The translations under genes and the position numbers were made by a program. From Typha latifolia (Eukaryota; Streptophyta; Magnoliopsida; Poales; Typhaceae), in contig CM034104.1 in NCBI GenBank assembly GCA_019914945.1, positions 5,458,501 to 5,522,500 of the forward strand: a stretch of DNA of 64,000 bases, in the 5' to 3' direction. Shown here in pieces: positions 45,825 through 58,344 of the stretch; the first letter of the stretch is position 1; each line of letters begins with the position of its first letter. Under the pieces are notes generated by a model. The model was not told the DNA's origin, did not search any database, and worked only from the letters and a program-made list of their open reading frames with translations.

Positions 45825-46912
45825 ATGCCAACCACCAGATCCATGGCAACGAGACCCAATAAAGGCAACTCCACATTGGGAGATGCCATAGAGATTATCA
45901 GATCGGATGCCAACCCTAACTCACCGATCAAAACATCTCCAACGACCTCTACAGTCAATTCAGATCTGATCAAGATGTTTGCGGATATGATGGAGACACA
46001 ACGAGCCATGCAAGCATCAATGGAAGCCATGACTCAAGTCCTCCTAGGCGCACCAAGGGGTATGGCGGCAACCAAGTTCCCTACTCGAGCCTGAGCTGCA
46101 CCATCAAGGGAACTGCATTTTCACCAAGGGACACCACCTCCACAATTCCGTACCAGGCGAGAGGAAGACTATGATGATCCCATGGGTGATCACGCTAGGA
46201 GGCTCTTACTGCCCACGCTGGCCAAAAGGCACAGTGTACCACCTCTAGTCTTTCACCGTGGCATACCACAATTAGTTAATCACCGCGATTGAGCACCGGA
46301 TCCATCACTCCACGATGATGATGACAAGTGGGCTGATTATGAAGAACTAGTGACCCCACGACACTATGCTAGGGATGCTAGATTCAACCCAAGAAAAAGG
46401 AGGCCCAACCGATATGAAGAAGAAGAACAAGGCGTCCGTGCAGGGATTGTTTGCCTCAACTTCCCACCCTTCAATGGAGGAGACCCACTCGATTGGGTTT
46501 ATTGAGTGGAGAAATTCTTTGAGTACCAAAGAACACCTAATGCACAAAAGGTGTTGTTGGCATCTTTCCATCTCAAAGACACTGCCATTCGATGGTACTA
46601 GGCCACGAATCGAGATCAACCCTATCGATCGTGGAGGAGTTCGCGGATGCAATTTGCATCCAATTTGGACCCTCAAGTTATGAGGATTTCCAGACTACTC
46701 TTACCAAGCTAACTCGAAGGACTACGGTGAGATCATATAAAGAGGAGTTCAAGCGTGTTAGCAATCGAGTGCGGGGTTGGTTGGATTCTCAACTCAAAAG
46801 CACTTTCATTAGTGGCCTTCGGCGGGACATTCAAGAGGAAGTGAAGGCCGCCCGACAAACCACATTGTTGGAGGCTTTTACAATAGCTCAATTGATGGAA
46901 GAGAAGCTTTGA
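45825..46912 (+). pseudogene. Element 1 gag
   Basis: It starts MPTTRSMATRPNKGN. After stops, the retrotransposon gag core appears: FPPFNGGDPLDWV near 46462-46500 and KVLLASFHLKDTAIRWY near 46549-46600. It ends with SYKEEFKRVSNRVRGW and LKSTFISGLRRDIQEEVKAA in the 46592-46912 frame. Confidence 0.85.
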
Positions 46913-47077
46913 GAGTTGCGGATAGTGGCAAAAGGGGGTTGGAGCACCACGGAGTCTAGAGGAGTGCCTTGACAAACAGTAGCCACACATCATGTGTCGG
47001 CACCTCCACCGAGAGCAAGGGGTGCAAGATTACCTCCACGACCACAACCAAAAGTAAGGAGACCTTCCTGAACTACC

Positions 47078-47640
47078 ATGAGGAGACTTATTCTAGGCCA
47101 AGTTGAAGAGAGAAGAGCAAAAGAGCTATGTTTTTATTGTGATGAGCGATTCACCCTCGGGCACAAATGTGTTCGATTGGCGGCTATGGTGATGGTGTTA
47201 GACGAAGTAGAGGATATGGAGGAAGAGGAAATAATGGAAGATGAACTAGAGGATGCAGCAGAAGACCAAGAAGCATTGGACGGTAGCAAGGAGATCCACG
47301 TTGAGATATCCATGCATGTCTATGCCAGCGCCAATGCACTTCAGACATTGTGGGTTAATGGCACAATGAAGAATCAAACGGTGAGGATCCTCATCGACAC
47401 CGGGAGCACCCACAACTTTATGGACGAGCGTGTGGTCAAGAAGATAGGGATGGCTATAGAAGCTACTTCGGCATTTGATGTAGCATTAGGAGATGGCACA
47501 ACGCTCCGGGCAAACAGCGTGTTCTTTTGAAGATTCAGGGCAATTCCTTCACCTTGGATCTTCACCCATTGGCCTTATGAGGTGCTGACATTGTATTAGG
47601 GATGCAATGATGCAAAGCTTAGGCTCGGTGACTTTTGACT
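47078..47640 (+). pseudogene. Element 1 nucleocapsid zinc knuckle and aspartic protease
   Basis: CFYCDERFTLGHKC is an intact zinc knuckle of the form common in this Gypsy group. An acidic linker follows, then LIDTGSTHNFMDERVVKKIG with the DTGS active-site motif. A frame shift or stop interrupts the protein near 47530. Confidence 0.85.
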
Positions 47641-47859
47641 TCTTGGAAATGTGGATGGATTTCAAACGAAGTGGCAAGCGAGTGCGGTTAGACCGAATTC
47701 TACTGTGGCTCGGAATGCAACTTCAACTGATGGTGGGACTGCCAAAGGCCGGATGCCATGGACTTTTAATACAATTAATCTAGAATCAAGTAGACCATAC
47801 AAAGGAAGAAGAAGTACCTACGGATATGTCCGCCTTACTGAAGAAATTCAGCGAGGTGT

Positions 47860-49165
47860 TTGAGGAGCCACGCAGCATGCCGTCGGCTCGGCCCCAAGAC
47901 CACGACATTAAGATTACTCCCAGAGTGGAATTGGCTAATGTGCGGCCCTATCGGTACCCATTTGTGTAAAAAAAAAAGAGATCACAAGACTTGTCAAGGA
48001 GATGCTAGACAATGGAATCATCCAACTGAGCCTAAGTTCATACTCCTCACCGGTGCTCCTAGTGCAAAAAAAGGACGAGACATGGAGATTCTATGTAGAT
48101 TACCGTGCACTTAATACCATCACGATGAAGGATAGGTATCCCATATAGGTCATTAAAGAACTCTTGGATGAGCTCTTGGGGGCCTCTTATTTCAGCAAGT
48201 TAGACTTGCGAGCCGGCTAGCACCAAATCCACGTGAGGCCCGGGGATGCGTACAAAACCGTATTCCGCACACATGATGGGCATTATGAGTTCAAGGTCAT
48301 GCCTTTTGGACTCACTAATGCCCCCTCCACCTTCCAAGGTTTGATGAATGACGTCTTTAGGGCGTTATTGATGCGGTTTGTGCTAGTCTTCTTCGACGAC
48401 ATCCTTCTGTGCAGCCGCTCATGGAAGGAGCATCTTGTTCACCTTTGCGAAGTATTGCAGATTTTGAAGGACAATGGGTTGAAGGTGAAGGAGTCCAAAT
48501 GTTTATGGGGCCAGCCGTGAGTGGAGTATCTCGGCCACATTATTTCAGCGGCGGGAGTGGAAACCGATCCTGCCAAAGTGCAAAACATGGTGCAATGACA
48601 AATTCCAACGATACCGAAAGAATTGTGAGGCTTCCTTAGATTGATGAGCTACTACAGTCGATTCGTTGCCAACTATGGCAAGATCGCCGCTCCCTTGACA
48701 TCACTACTGAAGAAGGGAGAGTTTCATTGGACCGAGGTGGCAACAAAAGCCTTTGAAGCGTCGAAGAAGGCAATGACCACTGCTCCAGTTTTGGCGTTAC
48801 TCGATTTCACCAAACCCCTTGTGGAGGAATGCGATGTGTTAGGAACTAGAATTGGAGCTATTCTCATGCAAGAAGGGAGGCTGGTGGTGTACATGAGCAA
48901 CACATTGTCAATGAAGAACCAGATGATGTCTACCTATGAGCGAGAGATGCTAGCCATTATCCATGCTGTCACCAAATGGAGACCATACCTCATCGGTCGA
49001 TGATTCATGGTGTGTACCGGCCAACGAAGTCTTCCTTACTTCCTTAGGCAATGGATCCACACTCCGGCACAGCAGCGGTGGGTGAAAAAGTTGTTGGACT
49101 ATGACTACGAATTGGTGTACAAGAAGGGAATTGAAAATTGGGTCGCCGATGCACTATCGTGGTAA
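47860..49165 (+). pseudogene. Element 1 reverse transcriptase and RNase H
   Basis: Reverse transcriptase shows WRFYVDYRALNTITMKDRYP, FSKLDLRAG, VMPFGLTNAPSTFQGLMNDV and the catalytic FFDDILL (about 48388-48410) with both Asp present. RNase H shows KAFEASKKAMTTAPVL, ECD.LGTRIGAILMQ, STYEREMLAIIHAV.KWRPYL and ends with LDYDYELVYKKG and VADALS. At least five stops or shifts break the frame. Confidence 0.88.
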
Positions 49166-49199
49166 CTCAAACCAACCGACTTAGCCATGATTTCTATTT

Positions 49200-50060
49200 T
49201 GGTATTTTCCTTCCTTTCAGAGATTAGAGTTGCATGTGTGGAAGATCCAAAGATGAGGGAGGTCATGAAGAAGGTCAAGAAAGAGCCATCTAGCTATCCC
49301 GGGTTAGAAGTGAAGGACGGTTTACTACTAGACCGAGGGTGAGTACTAGTACCGGCTAAACCCAAACTACGAGTGACTTTGATTCACCACTTCCATGATA
49401 CTCCTATGGCGGGGCATGAGGGGACCTTTAGAACCTATAAGAGGTTGACACAAAATTGTGTATGGGCAGGGGTGAAAAAGGAGGTGTTGTCCTATGTTCG
49501 AGCATGTGAAGTTTGTCAACACGCTAGGGCGGACTCAGCCAAACGAACGGGGCTATTGCAACCCCTACCCATTCCGGAGCAAATTTGGAAAGATGTGACG
49601 ATGGACTTCATTGAATGACTACCCCAGGTCAGAGGACATACGGTGGTGACGGTGGTGATCAACTGGTTGACGAAAAGTGCACACTTTTCAGCTCTAGCGC
49701 ACCCGTACACTGCAAGGAAGGTAGCAGAATTTTTTGTGAAGGATAGCCCGGTTGCATGGAATGCCAAGGTCAATAGTTTCAGACCGTGACCCAATCTTCA
49801 TGAGTCACTTTTGGTAAGAGTACTACAAGAAGCAAGGTACTAAACTGAAAATGAGCTCGGCGTATCATCCGCAAACCGACGGGCAATCCAAAATCATTAA
49901 TCGCTGCCTTGAGCAATATTTGCAATGCTTTGCCGGGGAGCACCTGAAGAGATGGCTAGCTTACCTACCTTAGGCAGAGTGCTCATACAACAGGGCTCAT
50001 CACACCGCTTTTGGGATGACAGGCTGTTTATAGGCGCGTACCCCCAACATTGAGATCATA
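49200..50060 (+). pseudogene. Element 1 integrase
   Basis: The HHCC zinc region (HHFHDTPMAGHEG, then RACEVCQHARA) lies at 49380-49540. DVTMDFIE (first catalytic Asp region) and a degraded VVINWLTKSAHFSALAHPYT follow. The second Asp and Glu region (SSAYHPQTDGQSK-like) is split by frame shifts near 49855-49885. Confidence 0.82.
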
Positions 50061-50339
50061 TGATCGGCCGAGTGCACTTGACTGTACCGGCATAGATGAG
50101 GTACTAGTGGAACGGGATGAGGTACTCAACCGGCTCAAGCTTTATCTAGCAGCGGCATAGAACTAAATAAAGCAACTATATGACTGCAAACATTAGTAAA
50201 GAAGTTATGAAGTTGGCGACTAGGTCTATGTTTGACTCCAACTATGCCGACAAATCTCGGTATCAATTATTTAGAACCAAAAGCTGGCACATCGCTTCTT
50301 TGGTCCATTTCAAATCTTAGAGAAGGTGGGAGCGGTTGC

Positions 50340-50640
50340 ATATAAGCTGGACCTATCTGAGTTATCCCGAGTTCACCTGATTTTTCATGTATCCAGCTTG
50401 AGAGCCGGAGTTGGTCCAGTTGAGAAAGTTGTAGCACAACTACCCGAGCCTGAATCAGAAGTAGTTGAGCTCGATCTAGGGAAGGTCTTAGCATGAAGGA
50501 GGGTCAGACGTGAAGGATGAATAGTCATAGAGGTGCTGGTAAGCTGGAAGGGACAGACACAGGAGCAGGCCACATGGGAACCCGAGACAACCTTGATGGA
50601 GCGATATCCTGAAGTTGCACTTTGAGGACAAAGTGAGCGG
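50340..50640 (+). pseudogene. Element 1 C-terminal chromodomain
   Basis: RVHLIFHVSSLRAGV (normally FHVS.LK) leads, through stops, to EVLVSWKGQTQEQATWEPET at about 50532-50592. The WKG...ATWE pattern is the chromodomain of plant chromoviruses, which steers integration to marked chromatin. Confidence 0.75.
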
Positions 50641-50653
50641 AAGGATAGTGGAA

Positions 50654-51297
50654 TGAAGTGATTCGGACCTCACCGAGATGTCTCGAGCATCGATACACCC
50701 TATGAGAGTATTTTCTTAACATCGAGCAAGTTCGAATTGACGTAACATGAAACCTATTAGTCCGAAAGTGCCATGTACTAGATCCAAGTGGTAGTATCAC
50801 GACCCTTAGCTATTGTTCTTGAGAAATGATCGGGTTTGGCCCATTGCTTGAAAGATGTTTTTACAGGATCCCTATTGTGTTTTAGTTGTTTATTTTAGAA
50901 AAATAAAGATTTTGTATGTCGTGTTTGGACGCAAGAGGGGGTGCGCTCGAATGCCCCTTGTGAACACCTGCAAGCGTTATGTGTTTGAACGCACAGACCC
51001 TGTTCTAATGCCTGCATACATTTGCATCGACAGAGAACGTGAAATACGTGTTCGAACACACTTGATCCGTCACTTTCACTATCACTCCCACTTTTACATA
51101 TTTTTATCCTAGTTGTAGTTAGAATCTGCAAGGGGCATAAATACCAAAAATATAGATCAGGAAGTTATAGATCGACCACCATTAGTTTAATAAATTTTTG
51201 TCTATAGTAGAATATCTGGTGAATATTTTTCTTGGACTGTGGGGGCTATTTTCCTGCATTCGATCTAGATCGGAAAGCGGATGTACGGACCATAATA
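50654..51297 (+). repeat. Element 1 3' LTR
   Basis: It starts TGAAGTGATTCGGACC after the purine-rich GCGGAAGGATAGTGGAA and ends ACCATAATA, about 644 bases. It carries five TTCGAA-like motifs at 50925-51060. About 370 bases present in the 5' LTR are missing here at about 51060. Confidence 0.82.
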
Positions 51298-51309
51298 GGA
51301 GGTGTTGAG

Positions 51310-52200
51310 CATTGTCGGGTATTGTCGAGCATAAATGTTGAAATCTAGATACGTGTTTCTAAACCCTAGTCACAATTTTCAACCCTTTACTTAAGTAACT
51401 ATGCGACATAATAATTAACGAATCAAGCAAAAATTGAACACCAAGATTTTTATGTGAAAACTCTAAATGGATAAAAATCTATAGATCCAAACTCGAATCA
51501 AACTAATCACTAAAAAATCATAGCAGTTTACAAGACTAACTCAAAGACAACTCATTGATCCCCACAAATCTTATCTAACACAGTCTTGATCACTATTCAT
51601 TATTTTCTGTGGATTAATTTCCAATCTCAATAACTGTCGAGATTGTTCTTCCATCTTGGTGACCCTTAAGATGAATCCCATCAATGTAGAAGATGAGTAA
51701 AATCATCCGTCGGTGAAAAGCATTATTTCTTCAAAAACTTCTCTTCTAAGCAATGACTGATGTTCTTTAGGGTTTGAGGATCATAACTCTTATATACTAT
51801 ATAAAGATAAAACCAAATCTAAGTCAAATCAAGTCTCATAGAATCCCAAATTTTGTAAAATTTTATGCCTCGTCCGTACAGGGTCTAACTTGAGTTCCAA
51901 GTATGTTCGAATAGCCAAAAAATTCCTCTACATATTTGAATGGCTTTGAACGGTCCTCCAGGTGTGTTCGAATGGCCAAAAAAAATATGCGTCTATATCT
52001 TCGAACGAGAACAAGGGTGCGTTCGAACAGTCGAAAATATGCTTCTGTATCTTCGGACGACTTCTATCGATAGTTAGGGTGTGTACGAAAGAACTTCGAT
52101 AACATAACTTATTTGCTTCAAAATTTAAAAATCTTCAAATCAAATATTACCAAACCTTGTATATATGCTCATATACATATATAAAAGTACTTAGAATTTG
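51310..52200 (-). repeat. SIRE-like Copia LTR, minus strand
   Basis: It follows the same layout as the 27664-28551 LTR (AAGATTTTTATGTGAAAAC versus AACTTTTTACATGAAAAAAC; AATCACTAAAA; TAGCAGTT.A). It carries five or six TTCGAA-like motifs at 51905-52080. The interior beside it shares TTTTTGTCATAAATTGACAA (52517-52536) with 25139-25158. Confidence 0.6.
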
Positions 52201-54779
52201 TGACAAAATATTTAGAGTTACATATATTTCAATTAATTATAGCTGAGCATGTACATAAATTCGTAAGATTTAGTATCACAACCTTGCAAAAAACATACAT
52301 CAATCTAAGACCAAGTGAAAACAACAATGTGAAAAATAAAAATAACAAGATCATACATGAGATAAGCAAATATAACACACTATGATCTTAATCGTAACTC
52401 AACAATGATCCACATGTAAGCAAATAAAGTTCAAAGATACCAAGTCTCTAAGTTAGCTAAGTTAAGCTCTCTCGACTCACTAACAACTCCTAAACAACTT
52501 TAGACTACTCTCTTCCTTTTTGTCATAAATTGACAAAGAATATAATCAATACACGAAAAAAAATTAAAGTATGAAAAAATGTCACTCGAAATTGTATTGA
52601 CTCATGTAATCATTTAAAGACTCATTCCACCCCTCAAAATCATAGTCTATTTTAAATCATTTTTCAGCCAAAAAATTCTAGAAACCCATAAATATATTCT
52701 AACTATAACACCTGTCACCAAACACGTGCCTTTCACATGGGTAGAACTCATAATTACCATGTGACCTTCTCGTCAAATTTTTAACACAATATACAAGCAA
52801 AAAGCCCATATTTCCACAAATAATACAAACAAGAAGCCTATAACACTAAGGGCACAACAAGCCCAAAATACATATTCATAACAAAATAAAACAAAGCCCA
52901 TGCAAGAGCTATAAGCCATTTAGCTTAATTTACAAGAATAAAATGAGAATAAGAATTAGAAAACTCAAGCCAGTTTTCGCCAAACCCTCCACAGGCCTGG
53001 AGTTCACCTACTAATCTAAAAATAATTCCACCAAACAATAGTGAGAATAAAGCCCAGTAAGTATCTACTGCTATAGTCTAAAAGTAGTGCGATGAAAGAT
53101 GTAATAATAATTAAATATGAATATGCGCATCATAATCAAATAGAATGCACTAATACCATGCACATACCCATCATGCACATCTAATGCGTATATGCATTTG
53201 CAATCCATAACCTACCACACATAATCCAAGCTATCAAGCCCTCAAATTCGAGCTCACACCAACCTCCATCTAGAAGCCATGTCAATGCTACACCACATAA
53301 CATGCATCCTCTTAGACTATTAGCTCTTGCAAAGCTACGTCCGTAGGCCACATCATCATCTCACACCCAACCACAAGCTATCCCAAGGGAGGGTAGATCC
53401 TAGCATTAGAATCGCTACCCATCACCCGACGAATAGCATGACTAATTGTCTGCCACTATAGAGTAAGGACCTTAGTCATAAGCCCATCACATAGGTTAAT
53501 ATCGAACATCGATACTACCATCTGAGCCCTCGGCTCCACATCATCGCACAACATGCAAAAATTATGAGCCATTGCTCACGGACGCCCTCACTCTACGTCA
53601 TCGGGTACCACTAGGTCTATGTCATTTTACTCTCGTCGATTGACAATAAATCGTCCATTGCCCGACGAAATGGCTACTTGATTGTCCGTGATTAGTAGAT
53701 GAGACCTCAAGCATGGGTCCTAATATATATAAGTATAATAGTATCTCTTGCCTCTAACCCTAGCTCGGGAGATATTAAGTACTGTCGAGACGTAGCAATC
53801 ACCCCTTTGTGGTCATTCACGTGTGCAAGTGACATGATATTATATAACACAACAAACAGAATGTAACACCGATCATTATCATATTTTGTGTAGACATCAT
53901 GATATGTGAAATCTGACTGAATCCCAAAATATAACTACCATGCATGATGTGCAATAATAATGTTAAGTAAAACGCATACACATGCATGATATGAATGTGA
54001 TGATTTTATAAGGTATGATGTTTTATTCTCTACACTACTCCTAGATCATAGAAGTTTCACTTGCCTAAACCACTTTTCTAGTACTAGCTGCAACTATGCA
54101 ACGAGTTCATTTTCATAGGGTACAGAGTCTACCTTGATAAGAAAAGGAATAAAAACATAAGCACAAATACTTTCCACTAATTAATTAAATAACTCTACTT
54201 ACATTCACTTGGATAGGTCCACCTACATATTCCTATATTTATTAATTAGCTTGAGCTAGCATAGTTGTATTGGTGCCTAGCACGTTATTAAAAGCAATTT
54301 AAAATAATTTACCTCGAATTCTCATTCCACTAATTATTATCACTTACGTAAATCACATGGGCGACATTGAATTAATCCGTTTCACTAATTAAGATAATCT
54401 GCTTAATACTTTCCCAATAGTAATCTATATTAATTATCCAACAAGAGCAATTAATACATATATATTTAGATCACCGACTCAAATTGCTAACATTAAGTTA
54501 ACCAAGTATACATGACCACGCTAAATTTCAATTAGAGTTAACTTCTTTTATGTGTTATTTATAATGACACTCTTAGCTCATGATCTAATTCATTAAAATT
54601 ACTTTATAAGATAATTAGTAAAGCAAACACTACTATCTGCTAAAAATGATTAATGATAAGGGCTTAGGTTGACAAGAATAAAAGAATAAGATGACTAGCA
54701 TAAATTAAAAATATTATTAAGCAACTAATCGGCTTGGCCAGCTTAAGGCCAAGCACAAACCCACAAAAAAAATGTGCCC
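52201..54779. other. Retroelement-derived and unclassified DNA, no gene
   Basis: 52201-52700 resembles the interior next to the SIRE-like 3' LTR (also CCCTCAAAATCATAGTCTAT at 52633 and 25472). 52700-54150 is moderately GC-rich, non-coding and unclassified; it looks like part of an LTR or untranslated retroelement sequence. The remainder is AT-rich. Confidence 0.42.
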
Positions 54780-54839
54780 AAAGCCCTAAGGGAACTAGGC
54801 CTAAAGGCCTCATGGGCTAGGCCGTGGCCCAAACCCACC

Positions 54840-55165
54840 ATAGCTTGGGCTGCCTACAGCCTAAACCCAACAACTAGGTTTGGTTGCCTATAGCCCAACC
54901 AAACACAAACCTGGGTTAGGTTGGATGCAACCCAACCACACCCTAACACGAGTTTGGTTGCGCCCAGCCCAACCCCGACCACGGACTGGACCGAAACTAG
55001 CCTAGCGTGGCACGCAGGCCTCGGGCTGGGCCACACCCAACTCTGCCCCGCACGCGGGTCCCGAGATGGGCTGCACCCAGCTAGACCCGGCGCTCGGGTT
55101 GGCTACACCCAGCCTAACTCAAACCTTGGGCTGGGCTGCACCCAACCCAAGCCCGAGCTCGAGGC
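54840..55165. repeat. Degenerate array of short palindromes (TGGGCTGCACCCA type)
   Basis: The self-complementary phrase TTGGGCTGCACCCAA and variants such as TTGGTTGCGCCCAGCCCAA recur roughly every 30-50 bases, separated by GC-rich spacers. The open frames over it (54921-55247, 54854-55036) reflect repeat structure, not a gene. Confidence 0.65.
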
Positions 55166-55284
55166 ACTCCCCGCCCTCCTTCCTCACCTCGATCGAAAGG
55201 AGGGAGGAAGGCTGGCTACCGAAGGTTGTGCGTTACGATTCCGCTAGTTATGTCTTGGGGCTTGACTTTTGTTTTAAAAATAAC

Positions 55285-55975
55285 TTTTTTTTTTAGAAGA
55301 ATAAGATTTCTGGCAATCGCATTCGAACACCAAGAAGTTGCGTTCGAATGTGGCTGTCAAATGCTTGCACATGTTCGCAAAAATAGAGAATGTGTTTAGT
55401 GCGTTCGAACGCCTACACACGTTCGTAACGACAGAGAATGCATTAACTGTGTTCGAACGCGTTCGACCACGTTCGAACAAAATCGACGAACTGCATGGTC
55501 CTAGGGTTATCTTTTAATTATTTTGTTTGATAGGTTAGCCTCTAAATATGTGGAAGACAACCTAATTGAGGATTATTAATGAAATATTAAAGTTCTCCTT
55601 CCCAACCCTCTCTCTTTTCTCTAACGACATTCAATCTTGGACGTCGTCTCCTTCCTCCCTCACGCTGACCGTGCCCTCTTGCCTCTCAAGGATCGATCCA
55701 CTCTCTCCCCCTTCGTCTAGCTTAATGCTCTACCCCACCACTGCCGCCTTCATCTTCCCCAAAACCTAACCATTATTTTCCTATTCCATTACTTACGTCC
55801 TTTGATCGATGTGATCTCAATTTGCATTAGATTCTTCACTTCGAGAGGAACAACCTTCCAAAGTTATAGATCTATTGGATTGCTAGATCTCCTGTAGATC
55901 TCCTCGAATGTTTTGCTCTAAGAAGAATTGGGCTGATCTTCATATTGTTGCAATATTATTATTCCAAATCTTATC
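55285..55975 (+). repeat. Element 2 5' LTR
   Basis: At least eight TTCGAA-like motifs occur in 55318-55482, several as GCGTTCGAACGC. The left part aligns with the element 1 LTR; the last 200 bases before the PBS differ, so this is a distinct subfamily. The left boundary is approximate and the LTR start is missing. Confidence 0.68.
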
Positions 55976-55989
55976 AACTAGTATCAAAG

Positions 55990-57020
55990 CCAAGTTGACC
56001 TCGGATGTATCATTAATGATGATGACTCGAGCAATGGCTTCTAGAAGGCAAACGGAAGATCTAAACATAACGGAGGAAGGTACAAACATTGAAACCCCAA
56101 GGCGTGAAGCACAAAGAACGAATCTTTCCTTAGAAAGTCCAATGACTGCGAAAGGCCTCGTGTCCTCGTTGATGGCTGCCTTGGCACTGACCAAGATGAT
56201 CTTAGAAAGGTTGGTGAGGGCTAGTGATGAGAACAAGGAAGACCATTACGCCACTCGTAAAGCAATTCATGGATTGATGTTGGAATGTAGCGAGACCTGA
56301 ACACATTGGCGTCAACCATCGGGTCTGGCTAGCCCTACCGTCAGACATGCCATCCACCACAATAAGCCGATTCTTCCACACCCCATGGCGCGAGAGGCCC
56401 CGGCTAACTGTAGACCGGTGCAACCCGAGGAGAACCCTAGGGCTCGGGTGCGAACTTTACATGAAGATGATGAGGAGTGGGTGGAGTATGATGAGGTGGA
56501 ACCCGTACGTGATTTCATGCAGCGGAGAAGGGATGCATATAAATAACAACAACACCCTCCCGAAGCTAGGCTAGGTCAAAGCTATGATCCTAATAATAAT
56601 TTCAGTGTACAGGGTCGATCGACACATCTTGATTTTCCAAAATTTCAAAGTGGTGATCCTCTTGATTGGATATAGGGCCGAGCAATTTTTTGAGTTTGAA
56701 AGAACGCTAGAAGACTCCAAGGTGATGCTAGCAAGCTTTTATTTTTAAGGGCCAACCCTTCATTAGTATCGAGGCAGCGCAAGAAATGGGCGGCTTGGGA
56801 CATGAGCGGACTTTACAAGGAACATTTTGAAAAGGTTTGGGGTTGCTGCATATGAAGATTTTGATGCTCTTCTCAATAGGACGATAACTACAGTCATAGC
56901 GTACCAAAAAGAGTTTGATCGGATTAGTGCACATTGTGATCCACCATGGCGGGATGTCTTGCTGAAATCTAACTTCTTAGCTGGGCTGTGGAGTGAATTG
57001 CGGGCAGATGTGATATAGAC
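55990..57020 (+). pseudogene. Element 2 gag
   Basis: MTRAMASRRQTEDLNITEEG begins the readable part (from about 56022). After several stops the core appears: HLDFPKFQSGDPLDWI near 56628-56675, then YEDFDALLNRTITTVIAYQK and LLKSNFLAGLWSELRADV at 56827-57018. Confidence 0.75.
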
Positions 57021-57051
57021 CGAGCGTCCGCTACCTAATCAAACTCGGATG

Positions 57052-57120
57052 TAGAAAAGCAGTCCCCGTAGTCGGAGAAAATAATAACCAAATATTCTAC
57101 CGTAGACAGATAATTACGAA
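57052..57120 (-). repeat. LTR end fragment in reverse orientation at the element 2 deletion junction
   Basis: AAGCAGTCC, CAAATATTCTACCGTAGACA and ATTACGAAATC match the reverse complement of the LTR end region seen at 45690-45750 and, in plus orientation, at 58360-58420. It sits exactly between the end of gag and the resumption of pol. Confidence 0.7.
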
Positions 57121-58344
57121 ATCAGGTTACTACTGCAGATTTGCTGCTAGATATGGTAAACTTGTAGCACCACTTAGCGCACTTTTGAGGAAGGATTTCT
57201 TTATGTGGAGTGACAAAGCGACGACGGCCTTTGAGGAATTAATATCTGCTATAATTTCAGCCCAAGTTTTGGTGTTGCCATATTTCCAAAGGGAGTTTGT
57301 TGTTGAATGTGATGCATCCGGAGTGGGAATAGGCACTATCCTAATGCAAGGGGCAGACCTTAGCATTCTTGAGTAAAGCTTTGTCCGGTAGATCGCAACA
57401 GCTCTCAACTTATGAGAGAGAGATGATGGCGATTCTTCACACCGTGATAAAGTGAAGGCCGTATTTGGTAGGATGTCACTTTTTCATCCCCATTGATCAA
57501 AGGAGTTTGCCATATTTTATGAGTCAGCAGATACACACACTGGCACAGCAGCGGTGGGTTACAAAGCTTTTGGGGTATGACTATGAGATGCAATACAAAA
57601 AAGGAATGGAGAATCGAGTGGCGGATGCTCTTTCACACCAGTCGATTGGAGCTAAGTTGGCGGTTATTTCCATGCCTTCATTTCCCTTCATCAAGGAGTT
57701 GAGGAGCGCAAGTGCTACTGACACATACATATGGGGTTTATTGCAGGAGGTTCGAGCCGATCTAGAGCACCATCCTGAGATGGATGACAGAGACGGTTTA
57801 TTTCTTAACCACATGTGCATCCGGGTGCTCGCGGATGCGTCGTTGCGGTCCAAACTGCTGGAAAACTTCCACAACACTCTAGAAGCAGGTCATGAAGGTG
57901 TTCTAAGGACTTACAAGAGGCTATCTTATAGCTGTACCTAGGCCGGAATGAAGAAGGACGTCAAGGCACACGTGGGGGCGTGTGAGACATGTCAACGGGC
58001 AAAGATGGAGACCTTGAAGCGGTTGGACTTCTACAACTCTTCCCGATACTGGACCATGTTTGGGAGGACAACTCTATGGATTTCATAGAGGGGTTACCAC
58101 TGGTACGTGGGCATTCGGTTATTTTTGTGGTAGTAGACAGATTAAGTAAATACACTCATTTCTCAGCCTTGGCGCATCCTTTTTTTGCCAAATTGGTAGC
58201 CGAATGTTTCATCCAAAATATCGCCAAACTTCATGAAATGCCTTGCTCAATTATTTTGGATTATGATCATATATTTATCGGCAAGTTTTAGACTGAATAC
58301 TTCAAGTTGCAGGGCACAAAATTGAACTTGAGCTCGGCTGGTTC
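57121..58344 (+). pseudogene. Element 2 RT end, RNase H and integrase
   Basis: Y.CRFAARYGKLVAPLSALL, VECDASGVGIGTILMQ, LAQQRWVTKLLGYDYEMQYK and NRVADALSHQ are RT-connection and RNase H blocks. Integrase blocks are HNTLEAGHEGVLRTYKRLSY, GACETCQRAK, DNSMDFIEGLPLVRGHSVIF (first Asp) and VVVDRLSKYTHFSALAHPFF. The second catalytic block reads ILDYDHIFIG. Translation ends LNLSSA at the insertion point of element 3. Confidence 0.85.

Larger units (their letters stand above)
45061..51297 (+). mobile_element. Gypsy chromovirus element 1, near-complete but decayed
   Basis: Order: truncated 5' LTR, primer-binding site, gag, protease, reverse transcriptase, RNase H, integrase, chromodomain, 3' LTR. This order and the chromodomain define a Ty3/Gypsy chromovirus. 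Every domain has premature stops or shifts. The GC content of the interior (roughly 50%) contrasts with the AT-rich host DNA. Confidence 0.92.
55285..58344 (+). mobile_element. Gypsy element 2, internally deleted, interrupted by element 3
   Basis: LTR at 55285-55975, PBS-like GTATCAAAGCC at about 55980, broken gag to about 57020. The sequence then jumps to the end of reverse transcriptase, RNase H and integrase. Protease and most of reverse transcriptase are missing. The integrase frame stops at LNLSSA, where element 3 begins, so the rest of element 2 should lie beyond the window. Confidence 0.82.

Noticed and set aside
54921..55247. 108-codon repetitive frame
   Set aside because: Open only because the palindromic repeat lacks stops.
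55318..55482. TTCGAA arrays as RNA polymerase III B boxes or heat-shock elements
   Set aside because: The B box needs GGTTCGANTCC and an upstream A box, which is not seen. Heat-shock elements need GAA and TTC spaced by two bases, which these lack.
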